Source: Bacteroidota bacterium
Lineage (GTDB): Bacteria > Bacteroidota > Bacteroidia > Flavobacteriales_D > Crocinitomicaceae
Reading direction: 5' to 3'
DNA: 64,000 nt
Assembly (NCBI GenBank): GCA_006226425.1
Contig: SBGX01000011.1
Location: 62,001 to 126,000, forward strand
The notes beneath the pieces are model-generated. The model worked only from the letters and a program-made list of their open reading frames with translations, was not told the DNA's origin and ran no database searches. A program made the position numbers and the translations under genes. Every line of letters begins with the position of its first letter. Positions within the stretch are counted from its first letter, which is position 1. Shown here piece after piece: positions 28,403 through 36,581 of the stretch.

Positions 28403-28980
28403 TTTTTGTGCGCGACTTTATTGTAGCATCCGCGGCAGAGGGGTTGATACTTTTCAACAGCACCGACCAACACCTGCTCCGAATCATCTACGGTACGATT
28501 GGAAATATACGCTAAATTTCCACAGGATAAGCAGATGGCGTGGACTTTTGTCACGTATTCAGCAATACAGAGAAGTTCAGGCATGGGGCCGAAAGGTTTT
28601 CCCAAATAATCCATGTCCAGTCCGGCAAGGATCACCCGGACGCCTTTTCGAGCCAGTTCGTTGCACACCTGAACGAGTTCCGAGTCGAAAAACTGAGCTT
28701 CATCAAAAGCAACGATGCGTTCATTTTTCCAAATGCCGAGAGCTTCATTCGCACTACCAATCACCTTCGCTTCAAGACTGCTTCCTTTATGGCTGACAAC
28801 AGATTTTTCCGAGTATCGCTTGTCAATTTGGGGTTTGAAGAGCAGGATTTTCTGGTTGGCGAACTCAGCACGTTTTAGCCTTCGGATCAATTCTTCTGTT
28901 TTTCCTGAAAACATTGATCCGCAAATTACTTCTATCCATCCGTGCTGTCTTCCCTCTACCGGGAAATGCTCTAAAAACAT
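28399..28980 (-). CDS. tdk: Thymidine kinase
   Basis: A 193-residue type II thymidine kinase that phosphorylates thymidine to dTMP in the salvage pathway. The P-loop GSMFSGKTEELIRRL is near residues 21-35, the DEAQFF motif near 90-95, the lid around LDMDYLGKPFGPMPEL, and two Cys pairs (CLSC and CRGC) bind zinc. First gene of the leftward tdk, murF-alr, nuclease run, with a 4-base overlap to murF-alr. Confidence 0.97.
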   Translation of the reverse strand: MFLEHFPVEGRQHGWIEVICGSMFSGKTEELIRRLKRAEFANQKILLFKPQIDKRYSEKSVVSHKGSSLEAKVIGSANEALGIWKNERIVAFDEAQFFDSELVQVCNELARKGVRVILAGLDMDYLGKPFGPMPELLCIAEYVTKVHAICLSCGNLAYISNRTVDDSEQVLVGAVEKYQPLCRGCYNKVAHKK

Positions 28981-29166
28981 ACGACCGTTTTAAACGTTAA
29001 CAATAGTAAAGGTTATTAACAGCCGGACGCGAAAAACTATTTGATTTCTTCCACATTTTAGGACTGTCAATAGCTAATTTTAGGTGCTAAAAATGTAGAT
29101 TTAAGCAAGAGGCTGAAAAGAAAAGTTAGCAACTTGTGAGGATTGTTGAAAATTAAGAATTGAATC

Positions 29167-30012
29167 ATGTCCGGATTTCGAACGAAGGAAGAATTGCATC
29201 AGCAGATCGGTGCCTATTATGAACAAATGGCCAGCCGGAAAATGTCGGTGGATGAGCTGGAGGAACTGGTGAATGCTTGCAGAGAACTGTATGAACGTTC
29301 TTTGATTCTCAGACACAAAGCCTATGAAGAGGAGTTGTTCGCAAGATCAGAGCAGGAGAAAGAACCGGAAGAGGAAATATTACCTGAACAGGAAATAGCT
29401 TCAGTGTCCGAAGAAAAGGAAGAGGAAGCCGAAACGGTCTACGACTTTTCCTTGTTTGATGATTCAAATGAAAATACAGCGGAAACAAAAGAGCAGGAAG
29501 AAGCGTTGAGTACCGAGCAAAATCCAGAGTCTGAAGAATCGACAGAAGCGGAAGAATTGGAGGGAGCTTTTGAGGATGAGGTATCAGGAATAGAAACAGA
29601 TGAAGAAGAGGAAATTGCTAAAGCAGATTATCCGGAAGAAGTGGTCTCAGAGGAGAAGGAGGAAGTGAATGAAACGGTAGAGACGGAACCTGAAATTTCG
29701 GAAGGGGATGAAGGAGATCAAATGTTCAGGGAAATCCTGAAAAGGGACGATTCATTGGCGAGTGTGTTGATGGGAAGCAAATTGGACAGTTTAAAAGGAG
29801 CTTTTGGTTTCAACGAACGTTTTCAATGTGTACAGGAACTGTTTAAGGGCTCTACGGAAGATTTTGAGCAGGCGATTGAGGTACTGGACAGTCAGGCCAA
29901 TTTTGATGAAGCTAAAAAACAATTGGTCTATTATGTGCGATTGAACAAGTGGGACCTCGAAAAGGAGTTGGTGGCATCATTTGTGCGTAAAGTAGAAAGA
30001 AGATATAGTTAG
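29167..30012 (+). CDS. Acidic conserved protein, function unknown
   Basis: A 281-residue cytoplasmic protein without signal peptide. Residues 1-65 are helical (FRTKEELHQQIGAYYEQMAS onward), about 65-185 are an extremely Glu-rich, low-complexity stretch that is probably disordered, and the last 90 residues (LDSLKGAFGFNERFQCVQEL onward, ending VRKVERRYS) form a conserved compact domain that I have seen in Bacteroidota proteins of no known function. It is 4 bases ahead of the M28 peptidase. The divergent gap upstream (28981-29166, 186 bases) shows no RNA gene and no full-consensus promoter. Confidence 0.82.
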   Translation: MSGFRTKEELHQQIGAYYEQMASRKMSVDELEELVNACRELYERSLILRHKAYEEELFARSEQEKEPEEEILPEQEIASVSEEKEEEAETVYDFSLFDDSNENTAETKEQEEALSTEQNPESEESTEAEELEGAFEDEVSGIETDEEEEIAKADYPEEVVSEEKEEVNETVETEPEISEGDEGDQMFREILKRDDSLASVLMGSKLDSLKGAFGFNERFQCVQELFKGSTEDFEQAIEVLDSQANFDEAKKQLVYYVRLNKWDLEKELVASFVRKVERRYS

Positions 30013-30016
30013 TCAG

Positions 30017-31282
30017 ATGAAAAAAATCCTTTTTCTGATCGGTGTTTTTGCATCTACTGCTGTTTTTGGACAGATCAGTGAGGGGAGACGAATTACCGAA
30101 AAACTATGTTCCAGCGAAATGTCGGGGAGAGGCTACGTCCGTTCAGGAGATTCGTTGGCCGCCGAATTTTTGGCTTCGGAATTTGAAAGACGAAAGCTGA
30201 AGCCACTTCGAAAACAGGAAAGTTATTTTCAGGAATTTGAATTCGATGTGAATACTTTTCCCGGGGCAATGCAGCTAAAAGTACAAAATCGTTTGCTGCA
30301 GCCTGGAGTCGATTATATGGTAGATCCAGCCTCGGGTTCGTCAAATACCGAATGGAATTATCGTTATTTGGATCGGGAGTCTTTGTTTTCGCAAGATACC
30401 ATGGAATTGCTCCTACATGAGTTGCGCAATACCAGAAGTTGGAACAGTTTGGTGATTGATCCTCGAGGATTACATGGAGACACCTTGAAAGAAGTGAAGT
30501 CTTTTGCCCGGGCATTGACAGAAGCTTGTCACGTGATTTTACTGAGCGAGGAGAAATTTGTTTTTTCGGTGGCATCCGAACAATTGCGCTTCAGTTTAAT
30601 TTATTTGAAACCCGAAAGCTATGTTTCCGGGGCGAAGGTCGAGAGCCACATTCAGGCACAGTGGAAAGAAAATCATGTTTCCAGAAATGTGATGGCTTAT
30701 TTGCCAGCCAAAAGGTGGACGAGAAAGACCGTGTTCGTCACGGCGCATTATGATCATCTGGGAATGATGGGGTCAGAGACCTATTTTCCGGGGGCGAATG
30801 ACAATGCCAGTGGAACCTCCATGCTTTTTGCCCTGGCTGACCATTTTAAAAAGCATCGTTCCAGATATAACATGGTTTTCATCGCCTTTGCCGGGGAGGA
30901 AGCAGGATTATTGGGATCAAAATATTTCGTGGAACACCCACCAGTCCGACTGAAGAAGATTCGCTTTTTGCTTAACTTGGACATCATGGGCAGCGGAGAA
31001 GAAGGGGTAACTGTTGTAAATGGCTCGGTTTACCGGGATCAGTTTGATCGCCTGGTCGCTCTCAATGAAAAGGAACAGTTGCTGCAGAAGATCAAAATAA
31101 GAGGCAAAGCAGCCAACTCAGACCATTACTGGTTTAGCGAAAAAGGAGTCCCATCCTTTTTTATCTATACGATGGGACCCAATAAACATTACCATGATGT
31201 TTTTGATACTTACGACGAATTGTCATTCGCCGCTTACGAAAATGTCGTGAAACTACTCGTCAGTTTTGTAGAGCAATTATAA
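30017..31282 (+). CDS. Exported M28-family metallopeptidase
   Basis: A 421-residue protein with a signal peptide ending AVFGQ. Zinc-binding and catalytic motifs of M28 peptidases are visible: TAHYDHLGM (about 241-249), ANDNASGTSMLFALA, FAGEEAGLLGSKYF, and the late HxxxD-type YHDVFDTYDEL. It should cut peptides in the periplasm or outside the cell. It shares an operon with the acidic protein upstream and converges with a small gene, with 1 base between the stops. Confidence 0.92.
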   Translation: MKKILFLIGVFASTAVFGQISEGRRITEKLCSSEMSGRGYVRSGDSLAAEFLASEFERRKLKPLRKQESYFQEFEFDVNTFPGAMQLKVQNRLLQPGVDYMVDPASGSSNTEWNYRYLDRESLFSQDTMELLLHELRNTRSWNSLVIDPRGLHGDTLKEVKSFARALTEACHVILLSEEKFVFSVASEQLRFSLIYLKPESYVSGAKVESHIQAQWKENHVSRNVMAYLPAKRWTRKTVFVTAHYDHLGMMGSETYFPGANDNASGTSMLFALADHFKKHRSRYNMVFIAFAGEEAGLLGSKYFVEHPPVRLKKIRFLLNLDIMGSGEEGVTVVNGSVYRDQFDRLVALNEKEQLLQKIKIRGKAANSDHYWFSEKGVPSFFIYTMGPNKHYHDVFDTYDELSFAAYENVVKLLVSFVEQL

Positions 31283-31283
31283 C

Positions 31284-31472
31284 TTAATAATTGGCAAAAA
31301 CCAACTGGACGGTTTGTCCATACCGGGGGCCAAATTGCTCCATGCACCAATCCCGCAATAAGAGTAGATCTTCTGCGCTGTGAAGCCTTGAAATGGCCTT
31401 ACGCAATTCCTTCTTAAAAAGCACCTGGTCGAAACTAACTTGTTTCAACACTTTTTTACTGAATTCCAACAT
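31284..31472 (-). CDS. Small conserved protein, function unknown
   Basis: A 62-residue protein (MLEFSKKVLKQVSFDQVLFK onward) with an amphipathic, mostly helical profile and a conserved-looking DLLLLRDWCMEQFG. It has no signal or membrane segment. It fits exactly between the convergent M28 gene and rfaE2, and this type of small protein recurs in Bacteroidota near M28 or rsmI genes as far as I recall. Function unknown. Confidence 0.6.
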   Translation of the reverse strand: MLEFSKKVLKQVSFDQVLFKKELRKAISRLHSAEDLLLLRDWCMEQFGPRYGQTVQLVFANY

Positions 31473-31542
31473 GACCTTTTCTATTTTGATTTCCTAATAA
31501 AATTAATCAAAAAAATAGACGAAGGTTTTGAATTAAGAAATT

Positions 31543-32061
31543 TTAAGAATTTTTTAATCGATCAACGAGGGAAGTGGTAGAGTATCCCTGTTCCAGTTCA
31601 ATGACCCTTACTTCTCCACCATGTGCTCGAACGGTATCGGATCCAACAATGAATTTTTTTGCTTTCGGGTCTTTTTCCTCCGGATCATAATCTGCACCCT
31701 TGACCAATATATCTGGCTGGAGCGATTCAATCATCGCTTCAGGAGTGTCTTCTTCAAAAAAGACGACCAGGTCAACAAAACCAAGGGCGGCAATTAAAAG
31801 TGCCCGGGCTCCCTCATTGTTGAGAGGGCGTTCCGGTCCCTTATTTTGTCTGCGTACGGAATCGTCTGTGTTGAGAGCAACAACGAGTCGGTCTCCCAGT
31901 TCTGCAGCCTTGGCCAGATAGGTCACATGTCCCTGGTGTAAAATATCAAAACAACCATTGGTGAAGACCACGCGATTTCCCTGGCTTTTCCAGGCAGCCA
32001 GTTTTCGAAGGGCCTGATCTTTCTCGACAATTTTTTGCTGAACATAACTAAGTCGTGACAT
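31543..32061 (-). CDS. rfaE2: D-glycero-beta-D-manno-heptose 1-phosphate adenylyltransferase
   Basis: I start this 172-residue protein at MSRLSYVQ (32061); a longer frame to 32250 would only run through the upstream membrane gene. It is a nucleotidyltransferase with GCFDILHQGHVTYLAKA (HxGH) near residue 37-53 and the closing GYSTTSLVDRL, as in the C-terminal half of HldE. It adenylylates heptose-1-phosphate for ADP-heptose, a precursor of LPS core. Its start overlaps the upstream flippase-like gene by 14 bases. Confidence 0.93.
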   Translation of the reverse strand: MSRLSYVQQKIVEKDQALRKLAAWKSQGNRVVFTNGCFDILHQGHVTYLAKAAELGDRLVVALNTDDSVRRQNKGPERPLNNEGARALLIAALGFVDLVVFFEEDTPEAMIESLQPDILVKGADYDPEEKDPKAKKFIVGSDTVRAHGGEVRVIELEQGYSTTSLVDRLKNS

Positions 32062-33070
32062 CTTTTTGTTGATGATTTTTAGGAAGTAAAAACAACGAAA
32101 TAAGTCCGAGCAAAATAAGGAATAAGGTTTGAGAAACCCAAATGAGCATTCCAATCGCATTTCCAATAGCCAGGGCCTGGGGCTGCTCGTCACCCAGATA
32201 ATATACAACAACCAATCCGACAAGCAAAGGGAAGGTTCCAATACCACCATTCGTAAACATGATACCTAAAGAACCAGCGAGGAAAGCGAGGAGAATGGCT
32301 TTTGCAGGGAGGTCCTCTGTGGCATCCAGACTGAAGAAACAAATCCAGAAATAACATACGTATAAGGCCCAAATAAAGAGGCTGTGAGCTGCAAACAAAA
32401 GAGGATTTTTGGCCTTAAAAATGGAAAGGAGTCCATCCCAGACACCCCGAATAAACTGAAAAAGTTTTTGCCTCCAATTTTCCTTTTTCCAAAGCAAGAA
32501 AATGACGATCCCGACGATTAGAATTAGTATAATCAACAGGACCTTCCATGTGAAAAAAGTGTCGTTTCCATCAGAAGAGACTGGACTGAAGCGATTCTTG
32601 ATTTGAAGCAGAATTTCTTTAAAGTCTTCGGCGGCGAGGAAAAAGGTGAAGAGCGCAATGGAACCTAACATGAATAGATCGACGGCTCGTTCGGCGACAA
32701 TGGTTCCAAAACCTTTGGAGAAAGGAACACCATCTGAACGATATAGCATAGCTGCCCGGGAGGCCTCACCAGCCCGTGGAATCGTCATGTTGATCAGGTA
32801 GCCGATCATGATGGCGTGATAGCGATTCCAGAAATTACTTTGATAACCCAGAGGTTCGAGCAATAATTTCCAGCGAAAGGCCCTTGAAAAACAAGCAGTG
32901 ATGGTCATGACCAGGGCCAGTACAATCCAGACGTAGTTCGCTTCCCGAATGGCCTGATAAAAGGTGTCTAGTGATTTCTGAGACATGCCCGTAAAGAAGA
33001 TCCAGATCAGGTAAATCCCGAGTGCCAGTGGAAGTACAGTTTTGATCAGTTGGATCCAGTTAATTTTCAT
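32048..33070 (-). CDS. Lysylphosphatidylglycerol-synthase-type (YbhN-like) integral membrane protein
   Basis: A 340-residue protein with about eight membrane segments and the signature of the LPG_synthase_TM family: [17 protein letters not shown], the [22 protein letters not shown] segment, and [10 protein letters not shown]. Members are thought to act as lipid or polyisoprenoid-linked substrate flippases in the inner membrane; the substrate here is unknown. It overlaps panD by 4 bases and rfaE2 by 14, so the four leftward genes panC, panD, this gene and rfaE2 probably share one transcript. Confidence 0.88.
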   Translation of the reverse strand: MKINWIQLIKTVLPLALGIYLIWIFFTGMSQKSLDTFYQAIREANYVWIVLALVMTITACFSRAFRWKLLLEPLGYQSNFWNRYHAIMIGYLINMTIPRAGEASRAAMLYRSDGVPFSKGFGTIVAERAVDLFMLGSIALFTFFLAAEDFKEILLQIKNRFSPVSSDGNDTFFTWKVLLIILILIVGIVIFLLWKKENWRQKLFQFIRGVWDGLLSIFKAKNPLLFAAHSLFIWALYVCYFWICFFSLDATEDLPAKAILLAFLAGSLGIMFTNGGIGTFPLLVGLVVVYYLGDEQPQALAIGNAIGMLIWVSQTLFLILLGLISLFLLPKNHQQKDVTT

Positions 33071-33423
33071 GGGGTCCTGATTCGATTGCTTTGTTCGTCT
33101 GGAAAAACAAGTTTCGGCTTGAAGTTTTGGGCTTCTTCCGGAGTCATAAATCCGTACCCAATAATAATGATAATATCATCAACCGCCACTTTTCTCGCTG
33201 CCGGACCGTTCAGACAAATGGTGCCACTGTCTTTTTCTCCCTTAATGACATAGGTTTCGAAGCGCTCACCATTATTAACATCTACAATTTGAACGCGCTC
33301 TCCTTCCAGTAAGCCAGAAGCGATCATGAGGCTTTCATCAATGGTAATACTCCCGATATAATTTAGTTCCGCCTGGGTCACCCGAACCCGATGGATTTTT
33401 GATTTGACAACCTGAATAAACAT
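33067..33423 (-). CDS. panD: Aspartate 1-decarboxylase
   Basis: A 118-residue pyruvoyl-dependent enzyme that makes beta-alanine from aspartate for pantothenate. The self-cleavage site is Gly24-Ser25 in NYIGSITID; Ser25 becomes the pyruvoyl group. Further family features are [10 protein letters not shown] and [20 protein letters not shown]. It follows panC and overlaps the flippase-like gene by 4 bases. Confidence 0.96.
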   Translation of the reverse strand: MFIQVVKSKIHRVRVTQAELNYIGSITIDESLMIASGLLEGERVQIVDVNNGERFETYVIKGEKDSGTICLNGPAARKVAVDDIIIIIGYGFMTPEEAQNFKPKLVFPDEQSNRIRTP

Positions 33424-33489
33424 GACACTTTTTTAGCAAAATGGCTACAAAGGTAAACCAATTTAGTCATGCAGAAACGGAAAATTAAA

Positions 33490-34332
33490 TTAAGGAATCA
33501 CCACCTGATTGTCGATCAGTCGAATTGCTCCGGCATAAGCGGCAACACAAGCAACGGTACCCGGCACCCATTTGGAATCCAGCACCTCGAAAGTTTGCGG
33601 ATCAATCATCTCAAAATACTCCAGTTTCAAGCCGCTTTTTTGGTAGAATCCTTCCATGTAAATTTTTAGGTCCGAGGGGGTGTAGCTTTCAGATAATTGC
33701 TTGGCCAGGGTCAAAGACTCATTGATGCTAAGTGCCATTTTTCGTTCTTCAGAACTCAGGCGTTGATTCCGGCTGCTCATGGCGAGTCCGTCATTGTCAC
33801 GAATCGTCGGGCAGGAGACAATCTCGATAGGAAGTTTCATTTCCCGGGTCATTCTTCGGATGACTGCCAGCTGTTGGAAATCTTTCAGTCCGAAAAAGGC
33901 CTGATCCGGTCGAACCAGATCAAATAAGCGATAGACGACCTCTACAACTCCTTGAAAATGCCCCGGGCGAAAGGCTCCTTCTAGTACTTGATCGAGCACT
34001 CCAAGAGGAACTTCTGGCGCCTGGTAGCTATCTGGGTAAATTTGCTGTTCAGTAGGGAGAAAAGTACCATGACATCCGGCTTCGGCCAGCATCGCACAAT
34101 CTTTTTCCGGGCTGAGAGGATATTTCTCAAAATCCTCCCGGTTATTGAACTGAGTAGGGTTCACAAAAACACTGGCAATGACAATATCACAGCTTTCCAG
34201 GGCCTTTCGAACCAGGGAGAGATGTCCCTCGTGCAAGGCACCCATCGTGGGAACAAAACCAATGAGCAGCTTTTTTTTTCTGTGGTCATCCACAAAAAGC
34301 TGCAGGGAGTCGATGTCTTTGAAAAGCTTCAA
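33490..34332 (-). CDS. panC: Pantothenate synthetase
   Basis: A 280-residue ATP-dependent ligase that joins pantoate and beta-alanine. PTMGALHEGHLSLVRKA (HxGH) lies near residues 28-44, VNPTQFNNREDFEKYPLS near 57-74, and the KMSKS-like loop AMSSRNQRLSSEER near 183-196. The start codon is TTG at 34332 (then AAG CTT TTC). panD follows after a 66-base gap. Confidence 0.95.
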   Translation of the reverse strand: MKLFKDIDSLQLFVDDHRKKKLLIGFVPTMGALHEGHLSLVRKALESCDIVIASVFVNPTQFNNREDFEKYPLSPEKDCAMLAEAGCHGTFLPTEQQIYPDSYQAPEVPLGVLDQVLEGAFRPGHFQGVVEVVYRLFDLVRPDQAFFGLKDFQQLAVIRRMTREMKLPIEIVSCPTIRDNDGLAMSSRNQRLSSEERKMALSINESLTLAKQLSESYTPSDLKIYMEGFYQKSGLKLEYFEMIDPQTFEVLDSKWVPGTVACVAAYAGAIRLIDNQVVIP

Positions 34333-34381
34333 TTTTTTAACGTTCTATCGGTGTTTGCAAGGGGACAAAACTAGGAGCTTT

Positions 34382-34413
34382 TTTGGAAATAAGCGATAAA
34401 ATCACTACTTTTG
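34382..34413 (+). promoter_or_regulatory. Canonical Bacteroidota promoter for the glycogen-synthase-like/DUF4270/glmS genes
   Basis: TTTG at 34382-34385 and TACTTTTG at 34406-34413, separated by 20 bases, match the TTTG-N19-21-TAnnTTTG pattern exactly. The start should lie near 34419, about 24 bases before the ATG. Confidence 0.75.
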
Positions 34414-34442
34414 TAGCGTAAATTAAACAATCAGTCACCTTT

Positions 34443-35264
34443 ATGGAGAAAAAAAAGATTCTTTTTGTTTCGCAAGAAATAGCCCCTTTTGTACCCAAGT
34501 CAGAAATTGCTAATGCAACAAGAAGATTACCCCAAAGTATCCAGGAAGCAGGGAAGGATATTCGCGTGTTCACACCAAAATTCGGATGTATTAATGAGCG
34601 AAGACACCAGTTGCATGAAGTGATTCGATTATCCGGAATGAATATTATTATTGACGATAAGGATCACCCCTTATTGATCAAAGTCGCATCCATACCGACA
34701 GCCCGTCTACAGGTTTATTTCATTGATAATGAAGAGTTTTTTGCCAGAAAGAGTGCATTGAAGGATGATGAGGGGAATTATTTTGAGGATAATGATGAGC
34801 GAGCAATGTTTTTCTGCCGTGGGGTCCTGGAGACAGTTAAAAAATTGGGATGGAAACCAGATGTGATCTACTGTCACGGATGGATGGCATCATTCATGCC
34901 GCTTTACTTAAAGCATATTTACCACAAAGAACCTCATTTCGCAGATTCGAAAGTAATTTTGAATTTGTATGATGAGGAAATTAACAATAATTGGGATGAG
35001 CGCTTTGTCGAAAAGCTTAAATTTGAAGGCTTTGACAAAAAAGTGCTGGCAGAGTTAGAAGGTGCGAACTATGAAAAAGTCATGCGTTCGGTTTTCAAAT
35101 GTACAGATGGTTTGGCACAGGGAGTAAAGGAGATGAATCCGACCTTGCAGGCCTTGTACGATGAAGCATCTTGTTTGAAACAGGATTTCGTAGAAGAAGA
35201 GTTTCAGGCCAAGACAATGTCAGAATTTTTTGACAGGGTAATTGAAGAAGAAGTGCTCGTTTAA
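34443..35264 (+). CDS. Glycogen/starch synthase N-terminal-domain-like protein
   Basis: A 273-residue protein whose first part (ILFVSQEIAPFVPKSEIANA, then VFTPKFGCINERRHQL) matches the ADP-glucose-binding N-terminal half of glycogen synthases; VIYCHGWMASFMPLYLKH also fits. The C-terminal GT-B half is absent, so normal glycogen synthase activity is doubtful. The short form next to panC, DUF4270 and glmS is a familiar Bacteroidota arrangement, which argues that it is a real gene and not a remnant. Confidence 0.85.
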   Translation: MEKKKILFVSQEIAPFVPKSEIANATRRLPQSIQEAGKDIRVFTPKFGCINERRHQLHEVIRLSGMNIIIDDKDHPLLIKVASIPTARLQVYFIDNEEFFARKSALKDDEGNYFEDNDERAMFFCRGVLETVKKLGWKPDVIYCHGWMASFMPLYLKHIYHKEPHFADSKVILNLYDEEINNNWDERFVEKLKFEGFDKKVLAELEGANYEKVMRSVFKCTDGLAQGVKEMNPTLQALYDEASCLKQDFVEEEFQAKTMSEFFDRVIEEEVLV

Positions 35265-35280
35265 TTAGCGTTAAAATTCA

Positions 35281-36570
35281 TTGAAACAACAAGTTTTTGT
35301 CGTCGGGATCTCATTGAGTATGATCCTGGCCCTTTTTTCTTGTAAAAAGGAAAAGTCGCTGGTAGGAAAGGATGGAATTAATCAGGAATTTTTATTGAGT
35401 TCCGACGGAACCGATACATTTCAGTTGATTACGTATTCCAAGCTGGAAGATTCGCTGGTGTCCAGTAATTCGGGAACAAGTTTACTGGGGTCCTATAACG
35501 ATCCGGTCTTCGGAAAGGTTGAATCTGAGTTTTATACGCAGATCAGACTTTCGGGACTTACTCCGAATTTTGGAGATTTAAGTGCCATCGCGATTGATTC
35601 TTTTGTCCTGGGATTGACTTTCACGGATTATTATGGAGAACTTGGGGAACAAAGTTTTGAAGTATATGAGTTGGATGAAGATTTGTCCATCGATTCGGTG
35701 TATTATGCCCACCAAAACAGGTTGGTGAAACCGGTAAATTTGATCGATCCAAATAGAAATGTACTTCTTCCGGATCCGATCAATCCAACGGTAATTGATG
35801 GCGTTGAAGTAGATGCCCAGCTTCGCCTGTATCTGGATACTAATCTGGCGAGAACCATGATGGAAGAATCCGAGAACAATCCGCAATCTTTCGCGACAAA
35901 CGAGGATTTTGCATCCTTTTTTAAAGGGCTTAATGTTCGGGTGAATAATGGTGCACAGGCAGTTGGGGAAGGCGCAATCTTATCGTTTTCTTTGAGTAAT
36001 TCCCTGTCCAAATTGACTGTTTACTACCGCCAGGACGGACAAAACAAAACCTTTGATTTTTTGATGAATTCCTTGAGCGCGGATCACAATCATTTGACAT
36101 TTGATCGCACGGGATCTCCTTTTGGGGATTTGTTGGCAAATCAGACGTTAGGTCAGCAACAATTCTATGCGCAGGCCAATGTAGCGAGAGGAATCATTGA
36201 ATTTCCTGGAATTTCAAATCTTCCGAAAAACACGGTCATTCAGTCTGCTCGATTAGAGTTACCAGTCAGTTACTTTTCCGGGGATGAATTGTATCCGAGC
36301 ACTTCAATCTCGGTTTCAGCGAGAATTAGCGAGGAAGATGAACAATTATATGTACTTGGAGTGACAGGGCAATACAGTGATTACACAAAAAGTTATATCT
36401 TAGACCTAAGAGATTATCTGCAACAAATCGTGAGCGGGCAGGTTGAAAACATGGGAATCCACGTTGCACCCACGAAAATGATATCATCGGTTGAACGAAT
36501 TGTATTTAACGGTCTGGATGCACCGCTCAAAAAGCAGCCGAAACTGCAAATCGTTTATACCACCTACTAA
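35281..36570 (+). CDS. DUF4270 lipoprotein
   Basis: A 429-residue protein. The start is TTG at 35281: an in-frame stop lies three codons upstream, and the next ATG would cut into the signal peptide. MILALFSCKKEKS gives a lipobox, so it is a lipoprotein of the envelope. The rest is beta-rich and matches DUF4270, including LLGSYNDPVFGKVESEFYTQ and the closing LKKQPKLQIVYTTY. No catalytic residues are evident. It stands 16 bases after the glycogen-synthase-like gene and 11 before glmS. Confidence 0.87.
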   Translation: MKQQVFVVGISLSMILALFSCKKEKSLVGKDGINQEFLLSSDGTDTFQLITYSKLEDSLVSSNSGTSLLGSYNDPVFGKVESEFYTQIRLSGLTPNFGDLSAIAIDSFVLGLTFTDYYGELGEQSFEVYELDEDLSIDSVYYAHQNRLVKPVNLIDPNRNVLLPDPINPTVIDGVEVDAQLRLYLDTNLARTMMEESENNPQSFATNEDFASFFKGLNVRVNNGAQAVGEGAILSFSLSNSLSKLTVYYRQDGQNKTFDFLMNSLSADHNHLTFDRTGSPFGDLLANQTLGQQQFYAQANVARGIIEFPGISNLPKNTVIQSARLELPVSYFSGDELYPSTSISVSARISEEDEQLYVLGVTGQYSDYTKSYILDLRDYLQQIVSGQVENMGIHVAPTKMISSVERIVFNGLDAPLKKQPKLQIVYTTY

Positions 36571-36581
36571 AATACTCGGCT

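Noticed and set aside
34443-35264. Glycogen-synthase-like gene as a pseudogene
   Set aside because: The frame is intact, it has a textbook promoter, and the short form occurs in this neighbourhood in Bacteroidota as far as I recall.
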